From Nelumbo lutea (lineage: Eukaryota; Streptophyta; Magnoliopsida; Proteales; Nelumbonaceae): 64,000 nt of DNA. The position numbers and the translations under genes are program-made. The stretch covers positions 38,472,222 through 38,536,221 of the forward strand of contig JAKGHH010000002.1 in the NCBI GenBank assembly GCA_022828595.1, read 5' to 3'. This document shows, piece by piece, positions 56,503 to 64,000 of the stretch. Below the pieces are notes generated by a model. It had not been told where the DNA came from. It saw nothing but the letters and a program-made list of their open reading frames with translations, and did not search any database. Numbering within the stretch: the first letter of the stretch is position 1; the number at the start of each line of letters is the position of its first letter.

Positions 56503-56989
56503 CGACTTAGTTCTGGTAGCACAGGCCACTAGTGCTTAAGTTCACAGAGTGAAAACGGTGCGCCTGGGTTCACTGGTTCCAAGAGTTTCAGAGTGAAAAA
56601 CTAAGAATGAGAAGAAAATGAGAAGATAGAAGATGAAAACGGTGCTGGTTGGAGAGAGAGAGAGAGAAAGAGAGAGGACCTAGTTCTAGTGGTGCCGGCC
56701 ATCGATACCTGAGTTCGAAGAGTGAAAAATGGTGCGCTTGGGTTTGTCGGTTCTGAGAGTCTGAGAGTGAGAAACTGAGGATGAGAAAGAAGACAAGTTA
56801 GAAGATAGAAGGATTTTAGGGTTTAAAGGTTAAACTATATAAAAGTCGGGCCGGGCCGGGCTTTTTTGACAAATCCCGAGCCCGGCTTGAAAAAAATTGA
56901 GCTGGGCGTTTAGGCCCAAGGTCAAGCCCGCGAGCTAAAACTGATGCTCAAGCCCGTCCAGAGGCCGGCTCGACCCATGAAGAGGTCTA
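56228..56989. mobile_element. hAT-type MITE nested in the hAT transposon, perfect 8-bp duplication
   Basis: Inverted ends TAGGCCTATTCATGGGTCGG and CGACCCATGAAGAGGTCTA, with a perfect CTTCTTAT duplication (56220-56227 and 56990-56997). Subterminal GGCCGGGC repeats. Inside is a diverged direct repeat (about 56380-56560 and 56565-56720) with a GA microsatellite in each unit. Confidence 0.88.
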
Positions 56990-57397
56990 CTTCTTATTTG
57001 GTTAAGTATTTTTTTTTAAATTTTTTATTAGATTTCTTATTTTTTCAAATAGTTTTCAAAAGAAAGTTAAATATTTTAGTTTTACTTACCAAAGAAATAA
57101 AAAAATCAAAAATGTCAAAAACAACAAAAAAAACCAGTCTGTCCTGGTTCGGCCCACGCCCAAAGTCCGTGACATGGCACAAACCCCCATGGGCTTGGGT
57201 TGTGGGCCATGCTAGGTCGACCCCCCAAATTATCCATGGGGAGGGCTGCACGACCCGTTTTACACCTTTGATAAAGAGGTATTTGCAAAACTTTTTAAAA
57301 CTTTGGGAGGATTTTATCACTATCAAAATATAATGGAGGTTTATAATATTGTCAGAAAATCCGGAAAGATTTTCTAATTTACAGAAAAAAAAGGAAA

Positions 57398-57785
57398 AAC
57401 TAAACAGAAGCCAATCCCTAATGGTAACGCCATGTTTTGATCAACAGCTGACAACTGCCGCCGCCGCTTCTTCTTTCCGGAGGAGGTTACACCGACCATC
57501 ACCACCACTACCACCACGAACCGCTGTCACCGCCGGTTAAGAAGAACGTGAGAAGAGGTCGAGGAGTTGAAGAGGTATAATCTTCTGTTTTCATTCTTTC
57601 GTTTTTTGGTTCATGACAAAACCCTAAGTTCCTAATCTTTCACTTTACCTTTTGGTGTTAGACTGATCGGTGTGACAACAGGAGAGGAGCTTTAACGTTA
57701 CTAGTTCTTCAGACCATCATTGCGAACTTTGGACGACCTCTACCCACCATAGGATATCCAAGACTGCTACTCCAATCACTGTAAT
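57398..57785 (+). other. possible 5' leader exons of the U2AF-like gene
   Basis: 57398-57575 is GC-richer than its surroundings and ends GAAGAG|GTATAATC. A second block, about 57682-57801, starts after GTGACAACAG| and ends TAGCCAG|GTATAATTT. Both look like exons without a coding frame, so they could be 5' untranslated exons of the gene whose coding begins at 60290. This is inference from splice-like sites alone. Confidence 0.3.
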
Positions 57786-57801
57786 TTTGATTGTAGCCAG
57801 G

Positions 57802-58452
57802 TATAATTTCCTGTATCGTTTTTTTTTTTTTATTTTAATTTTTGAAGGGGGGGGGGATATATAGCATCCCTGCTCAACCATCCGTTTAAGCTCAAAAGTT
57901 TTTTTTTTGGTTGTTCTTCTTCTTCTCTCCAACACAGAAAGAGGGTTTATTCCTCTTGAATCCATGGTTTGCTTCATTTTAATAATTTCTTCTTCTTCTT
58001 CTTATTCAAATTTCCTTTATGTTCTTTTTTTTTTTTTTTTTTTTTTTTTACGTGGGAGAAAAAAATATAGCGTTCTTGTTCAATTATCTGTTTGACCTTT
58101 TTCGGTTAAATCCAGTTCATCTGGTCGGCTTCATTTTCAACACATTGCTCTGTTGCTATTCTATGTAAATCATTTTACCGTTTCTGTAGCAGGTAGGTCA
58201 TAGATAAATTCAGGGAATCAAATCAATACGAATTGGGTAACCAATTGTTTAATCGAATTGAAGGATATGAGAATTTATAAACCGGTCTGATTGAATTGAA
58301 TTAGGATACTGTCAAATATCCGTTTGCAGCCCTAGCTTGGTTTTGGTTTTTGATAATTTTTATAGGACTCAAATAGATAGGATATTTTGTGTACAGATAC
58401 TTGTATATTTCATTGTACATTTTGTAGACAGGCATTTGATGGGAATTGGAAT
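57802..58452. other. presumed intron or upstream sequence, poly(T) and G runs
   Basis: It contains a G run (57846-57855), a T run of about 22 (58028-58049) and no gene. Confidence 0.4.
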
Positions 58453-58460
58453 GAACTAGG

Positions 58461-59233
58461 CAGTGTTTTAAAAGCGCAAGGTGCAAAAAAAGTGCAAGGG
58501 CCATTTGGTGCCTCAGGTGTGACCGTGTGAGGCAAGACACATGCCTTTCTGAAGCAAGGTGCAAAAATGCAAAAAGTGGTAAAAAATTCAAAAAAAGCCA
58601 AAATTGAAAAATGCAAAATATTAAACACAATATTAATTAAAAATATAAACTTAAAATTTAAAATAAATGTTTCAAAAACCTATTATCTCAAATTAAAATA
58701 TGTAAAAATAACATATAAAACATATTTAAAATGGAAATTTAAAAATAAAATCAAGAGTAACATATAAAACATATTCAAGCATGTAAACTCTTAATCTCTT
58801 TGTTGTTTTCCCAATTGGATTGCTTCAAATAGCTAATGTGATGGTAAACATTATGCATTCTTGACTCTACGAGCCGCCTTTGTAGTAAGCCCAAACAAGT
58901 CCATTAGGGTCTTAAATTTTTAATCCCTATAAAAAGTTTTTATAACTTTAAGTGTCTATTGAAAATATCTTTTATTAGGATGAATGAATAATATTTTAGA
59001 AAATATGGGGTTTTCGGAGGTTTGGTGAGCGAGAGTCCTCGGCCCACCTGCTAAGCATAAAAAACAGAAAAAATGTACAAATTTTCAAAAGGCGTGTGCC
59101 TGGGCTGAAGCACAAAATGCACCAGGTGCACTAGGTATGCGCCTTTTGAAAGTGCTGCACCTTGGACCTAGGCAAGGTGCATACTCTAAAATGTGCCTTG
59201 GCTGTGTGACTAGGTGCACTTTTTAAATCACTG
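58461..59233. mobile_element. hAT-type MITE, CAGTGTTTTAAAA family
   Basis: Ends CAGTGTTTTAAAAGCGCAAG and GCACTTTTTAAATCACTG are inverted. Flanks GAACTAGG (58453-58460) and GAACCAGG (59234-59241) form an 8-bp duplication with one mismatch. Subterminal AAGGTGCA/TGCACCTT repeats. Confidence 0.85.
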
Positions 59234-59241
59234 GAACCAGG

Positions 59242-60256
59242 GGAAGTCGTTCCATTACCAAAGAAAAGTGGATCTCATGCCACCTCTCTCTCCCTCTCTC
59301 ACTCACTCTTGTGCATATGCCTATTATCTTTCTCATTTGTGTCCAATTAGTTGCAATATCCTTTTTTTATTGTTTTTTTAACATTATGTACATGCAAGCA
59401 TGTGCAAGAATGAAAATAGTCATTCATTATGTGTGTGCAAAGAGGGGGAAGAACAGATGGGTTAGACCAAGAAAAATAGGAAAAAAACTGTGTTTCATTG
59501 CACAAACAGCAACAGTGGGGGGGAGCAGATCTCTTGATCCAAAACAAGAGCATGCAGTTCCCATTCTACTGCCTCTTGATGTAAGCAAAAGTTTCATTTT
59601 TTTTTTCAATTAATAACTGTTAAAAACTTTAGTAATTGTGAGGAAAAGATAAATATAAGTTCAAAGCCTATTTATATGGGTAGCCAACCTTGGCTAACCA
59701 CCACTAAGACTGTCAATTGCAATTTCCCCTTGATGTTATACCCCAAAACATCTTATCTCTTGTGACCCCCTGTTTTGCTAGACCTTGAAAGTGTCTTTTA
59801 CAAACCTGATTAGTTAATTTACTCAGAATGAGAGCAAAATGATGTTCCACAGATAAAAAGTTTACTTGTAGCACTGAGTAAAGTAGTGTTGAACCAAATG
59901 ACATAAGAGTCAAACTGGAGGTAAAATGCCCTTTTTCGTTGAAATAGTGTTCTAATAAAGATTTGTTTACCAACAAGTTTGATGCTTACTTTCAAAAAGT
60001 AACTTTTCTTGCTTTGGGTTTGTTTTTGTATATGACACCTTCAAATTGTTTCAAATTTACCTACATGGATGCTATTGCCATGGCTTTGTTGAAGGTTGTT
60101 GCATCTTTTTTCATGTTCTTGAGCCTAGTTGTTGTTCACATTCGTAGGACCTTTTTGACCTGTTGCTTCCATTGTAGGGTTTGGACGTTGTTGAAACAAA
60201 TGGATAATAGGCATTACATTTGGGTTAGCTGAATGAGTACTTTCATTCTTTTCAGG
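59242..60256 (+). other. presumed intron upstream of the U2AF-like coding exon
   Basis: No coding family resemblance. It ends with a good acceptor (TTCATTCTTTTCAG|GAATAC at 60256/60257), which suggests that transcription comes from further left. Confidence 0.5.
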
Positions 60257-60289
60257 AATACTGGATTTTGATGGTTTAGGATTTGTTTG

Positions 60290-61975
60290 ATGCAAAAAAT
60301 GAGTAGAATCAGTCATCAAAAAGATAAATACGGCTTAGATTATGAGCTTTCCAGAGATAACTGTAATGAAGGAACTGCTGCTCGGACAAGACCTTTTAGC
60401 TTTGAGGAGATTATGCTAAGAAGGCAAAACAAGAAACCGACTTCAGATGCCAAAGAGGGAACTGGAGAGCTAGGGAAGCTATCAGTATCAGCAAAAGATA
60501 ATGTTGAAAGTACTCATTCTGAAGCGGCTGGAGGTTACAAATGGAGTAAGGATGCTATTGCTATGAATGCTTCAGAGGATACTGCCAAGCGAATCTCAAA
60601 AAATCAAGAAGGAAATACACCCATAAAGAAAAGTAAGCTCTTTAAAGATAAGGATGATGGGAGTCATGACATAGAAAACAAATTGTCAGCAAGATCCAAC
60701 AATAATATGGGCAGTAGATCCAAAGGGGACAAGAATGAAAAGCAGAGTCAACTCAAAAGCAGAAGTTATGACCGAATGAGGGATTATTTTGAAGATGAAT
60801 CTGAGAAGAGGCATTCCAAGAATACAACAGTGAAGGACAAATATTCAGACAGAGATAGAGGAAAATCTGAAAGAGAAACCAAAAGAAAGCAACGGACAGG
60901 AGATGATGAGAAGAAAAGGTCGGATATAAATGGGAGTGATGTAAAGAAATATGATTCTGGCAAATGGCATGATTCATCAGAACCTTCAGAAAGAAAGGGC
61001 AGGAAAGAGTCATCTCAGTCCCGTTATGATGAAGGCAGGCAGAAACGAAGGAGGTCAAGGAGTCGTGAACATGATAGGGATAGAGACAGGAGGTCTCATT
61101 CACTTTCACCCAGGTCACACAAGCGTTCATCTTATCATGGGCAGGAGCATGGGGATTCCTCATTTAATTCTTCCAAGGACAGGCCAAGAAAACAGCATTC
61201 TGATGCAGATAGGCATAGGACATCAAACAATGGATATCCAAGTAGCCACCATCGTCGACATGGTGGTTCTACAAGTGGGCTTGGTGGCTATTCACCCCGG
61301 AAGCGAAGAACTGAGGCAGCTGCTAAGACTCCTTCACCAACTGTCAGGTCACCAGAGAGGAAAACTGTTGGATGGGATCTTCCACCTAAGGATACAGACA
61401 ATGCATCTGCTGGTTCCTTGCTAGTTAATTTTCAGTCTTCAAATCAAACTGTAACAACAAATATAGAGCTGCCAAATGTTGTTCAAGCAACATCAAATGT
61501 GGCAAGAGCCCTTTCTGGAGTTTCTCCAAATACATTATCAATGACCAAAACTGAATCCATTGACTCAATTCAACTTACACAAGCAACCCGACCTATGAGA
61601 AGACTTTATGTAGAAAATGTACCGGCCTCAGCCTCTGATAAAGCTGTAATTGAATGTGTAAATGGTTTTCTGCTGTCTTCAGGTGTTAACCATATCCAAG
61701 GAACTCAGCCATGCATAAGTTGTATTGTAAGTGACTGATTTATCCTGTATACACAATGAACTTGGTCAGGATCATGCTTGTCGTTTCTATCTGGCATTTG
61801 GCATGCCTATTATCCTTATTACATGTTTCAACTGCAGATAAACAAAGAAAAGGGCCATGCTATTTTGGAATTTCTTACAGCAGAAGATGCCACAGCAGCT
61901 CTTTCTTTTGATGGAAGATTTTTCTCAGGCTCTATCCTAAAAATCAGACGCCCCAAAGACTTTGTTGAAGCAGCA
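60290..61975 (+). CDS. U2AF large-subunit-like splicing protein, 5' part
   Basis: Exons join(60290..61726, 61838..61975, continuing beyond the window). The first coding exon starts at ATG 60290 (MQKMSRISHQ; the ATG at 60299 is an alternative), shortly after an acceptor at 60257. Splice sites: TGTATT|GTAAGT, AACTGCAG|ATAAAC and GCAGCA|GTAAGA, all phase 0. The protein begins with a charged region including RPFSFEEIMLRRQNKK. A Lys/Glu/Ser-rich segment follows, then an RD/RS-like stretch (KRRRSRSREHDRDRDRRSHS, about residues 246-265) and the first RRM. RRM1 starts near residue 436 (RRLYVENVPASAS) and finishes in exon 2 with KGHAILEFLTAEDATAAL and FSGSILKIRRPKDFVEAA. The last motif is characteristic of U2AF65-type RRM1. 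The predicted role is 3' splice-site (polypyrimidine) recognition in the nucleus. The remaining RRM and UHM should lie to the right. Confidence 0.88.
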
Positions 61976-62766
61976 GTAAGATTGCTAATTATGTTTGCAT
62001 CTCTACAATTCTTCTTTGCAGAAGCCTCATTGCTTGTTTCCCTTCTTTCATATTTATATTCAATATCTTTGCTCCAGAGAGATAAATATTTTGGGAATGG
62101 TGGATATCATCTTAGACTTGTCACAAAATTTTCTTGGATTTTCCAAGTCATGGGTTGATGGATATAATTGTAATATTAGAATTGGTGTTAAATTTTAGAT
62201 TAAAAATGTATTTGCGTCATCTTTTGTGCAACTCAAATGATTTCTGTCTATCTTTAAGTTCTTAAAACATAAAATCCTTCGTTAGGTGGTAAGTGTTTTT
62301 TGATTAACGTAAATATTTGGTTCATAAGATTCTATTATGTCAAATAGAATCTAAGTTTTTAACTTTTGAAAAGATAATTGCTTCCCACTCAGCTTATCTC
62401 ATCAAAATGCTCTGATTGTTTCCACGTACAAGTTCTGATGTCTGATAGTGAATGTGAAAAGAAGAAAGTTCCAAGTTTGTGATTCTTGCTAGGGTTCTTC
62501 AGTAATAGAATTTATATTCTTTTGACAAGTAATAGAATTTTAGTAATAATGATCAATAATGAAATACACAGAGATTGCTTCCCATTTTTATTAATAATAT
62601 TAACCCAAAATATGTCCTCATTGAGGTACTGCAATCAAAATATAAATATTGTTTAGATCAGTAACTGATTAAAGAAACTTTACTAAGAAAATAGAGTACA
62701 AAAAATAAAGAGACAATATTTTTACAGGGGGTTCCATGTGTATTATGTGTTTCATCTGCTAATTAT

Positions 62767-63330
62767 TTATTTTTTTTGACGAGTAACTGAAAAAAAGTTT
62801 TATTAAGATCTCAGAAAGATGTAGTTTTACAATCAGCCCATGTTAAAAAGAAAAAATAAAGAAAAATTACAATTGAGCCGAGTACAATTGATTCCTAGTA
62901 GATCCCTTGCTTGGCCAGATAACCCATTTGCAGATCTAGGCACACAATTGATCTTTATCTGTGTATTCCTTGCTAGCCATTTGAGCTGCCTTAAATCATT
63001 CCTGTACCCCCACTGTTTTATCAGTATATTTTAGCCATTGTGTTACAACTTTGGAGTCATCTTCTATAATCAACATATTTAGATTCATTTAGCCCTGTAT
63101 AATCCTTGGATTGCAACTTGAAGTTCAGCCCGTGTGGGGTCTCCAACACCTATCGGACCTGCGAACAAGGCAATGTGTTTCCATCTCTCTAAAAACACCC
63201 CCCCATTCCTGATGGCTCAGGGTTGCCAAAAGTATTTCCATCAAAGTTTAGTTTAATGTATCCCTCATGCGGTGTCCATTGTTTAGTGGCTCGAGTTTTT
63301 CTTGACAAAGATGCAGTTACAAGGTAGTGA
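62767..63330 (-). pseudogene. LINE 3' tail with RNase H-like remnant
   Basis: On the minus strand, near 63290-63130, the sequence reads WTPHEGYIKLNFDGNTFGNP and a GVGDPTRAELQ-like segment, the start of a plant LINE RNase H-like domain. Stops and shifts abound. The T-run at 62767-62777 fits a poly(A) tail on the other strand. It is inserted antisense to the U2AF-like gene. Confidence 0.7.
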
Positions 63331-63645
63331 TGGTTCCATCTTTATCTGCTAATGATTTATTATTGATGATAGGACTACAAATGGGCTGAATTCAAAGATA
63401 GAACAATGGAGGGATACTATAGAATCTGTTAGGATCTACGTTAGTGGGCAACAACGTAGTTTAGTCTTTTCTCTTCATTATGCAAGAACACTCCTGTCCT
63501 ACTTTTTTACCAACAGTGACTAATATGTAATTTCTATATGACAATTGTATACCAATGTAACTAAAAGAAAAAAAAATTATAACATAACTATAAGACCAGG
63601 AATGCTATATGTAATAGAGTGTAGCTGAGATGTAGATGTTATGAT

Positions 63646-63891
63646 CAAGGTTCAAAGTATCAACATGATATGCTCTGTATCAGGCGTATCGTATTGTATT
63701 GGCAGGGTGCCAATAAGCCTTTTTTAAGGCTAGTCCCAAAATCCTCTGTTTTATATGTTAATACTCCATACTTAAACTTACCCCTTAGCCTTATTTTTGA
63801 AAAAGAAATTTAAAAAAAGGAAGCTTGCGGTACAAAGTACCAATATACACCCATTCTGCCATATTGGGGTGTATCGTTACTTTGAACCTTG
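63646..63891. mobile_element. MITE with CAAGGTTCAAAG ends
   Basis: The 246-bp element runs from CAAGGTTCAAAGTATCAACA to GTTACTTTGAACCTT and G. Flanks GTTATGAT (63638-63645) and GCTATGAT (63892-63899) are an 8-bp duplication with one mismatch. It is the sister of 49556-49800. Confidence 0.85.
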
Positions 63892-64000
63892 GCTATGATT
63901 GATGAGTGGCAAGACTTGAAAGGACAGAATTAGAAACAAGCATATTATGGAGGACTTAGGAGTAGCTCCAACTGGTGATAAGAGGAGGGAAAGATGACCA

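Larger units (their letters stand above)
53119..57270 (+). mobile_element. degenerate hAT transposon, about 4.2 kb
   Basis: The outer ends TAGAGGTGTAAATTG and CGACCCGTTTTACACCTTTG share the inverted core AGGTGTAAA, a hAT-type terminus. CACGAC/GTCGTG-rich subterminal sequence lies on both sides (53152-53200 and 57165-57255). Inside is a broken transposase gene (53862-55930) and a nested MITE (56228-56989). Flanking 8-bp duplications are not evident, so the exact boundaries are uncertain. Confidence 0.7.
61976..64000 (+). other. intron 3 of the U2AF-like gene (runs off the window)
   Basis: The donor GTAAGA at 61976 opens an intron for which I find no acceptor leading to the expected next U2AF segment, so at least 2 kb is intronic. 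It holds a LINE tail (62767-63330) and a MITE (63646-63891). No further coding exon was recognised. Confidence 0.55.

Noticed and set aside
60287..60289. Start of the U2AF-like protein at 60287.
   Set aside because: That codon is TTG; the first ATG is at 60290.
1..64000. tRNA, rRNA or microRNA genes.
   Set aside because: I saw no tRNA-like cloverleaf signature or rRNA sequence by eye. A proper scan could still find one, so this is absence of evidence only.

Overview
The window is nuclear DNA of a flowering plant. Genes have long spliced introns. One gene is a plant-type LRR receptor kinase and another encodes a U2AF-like splicing protein. The rest is AT-rich and crowded with plant transposon types: Ty3/gypsy (Tat-like) LTR elements, hAT, PIF/Harbinger (Tourist) and Mutator-like elements, Helitrons and LINE tails. 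I cannot name the species. The very high density of old, diverged transposons suggests a large, slowly cleaned genome.

Layout. 1-5970: small non-autonomous DNA transposons and a decayed gag fragment. 5971-11129: a Ty3/gypsy element on the minus strand with a perfect 5-bp target duplication. 11586-18724: an apparently intact MIK2-like LRR receptor kinase of two exons and a 3.67-kb intron filled with at least five inverted-repeat elements, followed by a tandem array of about 170-bp units. 20041-24303: a hAT MITE, a Mutator-like element carrying a patatin-like gene fragment, and a TAA-flanked element carrying a beta-1,3-glucanase fragment. 24781-36892: three minus-strand paralogues of a secreted Gly/Ser-rich protein (two intact, one frameshifted), interrupted at 26871-32100 by a second, plus-strand copy of the same Ty3/gypsy family. 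38-46.5 kb: MITEs and three head-to-tail Helitron-like copies, two with nested hAT-type insertions. 46.5-57.3 kb: MITEs, a LINE tail split by a MITE, and a degenerate hAT transposase gene. 57.4-64 kb: the 5' part of a U2AF large-subunit-like gene running off the right edge, with transposons in its introns.

Three or four host genes are functionally unrelated: a receptor kinase probably acting at the plasma membrane, small secreted Gly/Ser-rich proteins of wall/apoplast type, and a nuclear pre-mRNA splicing protein. Nothing suggests that they form a pathway. The main story is transposon biology. Insertion boundaries can be fixed by eye from target-site duplications, and relative ages can be read from nesting. 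The two LTR copies are complementary deletion derivatives of one family, and the second keeps the antisense extra ORF and 3' minisatellite typical of the Tat lineage. I did not find a convincing new system. The best leads are the two gene-fragment-carrying DNA transposons, the antisense ORF, the tandem Helitrons and the Gly/Ser-rich gene family.
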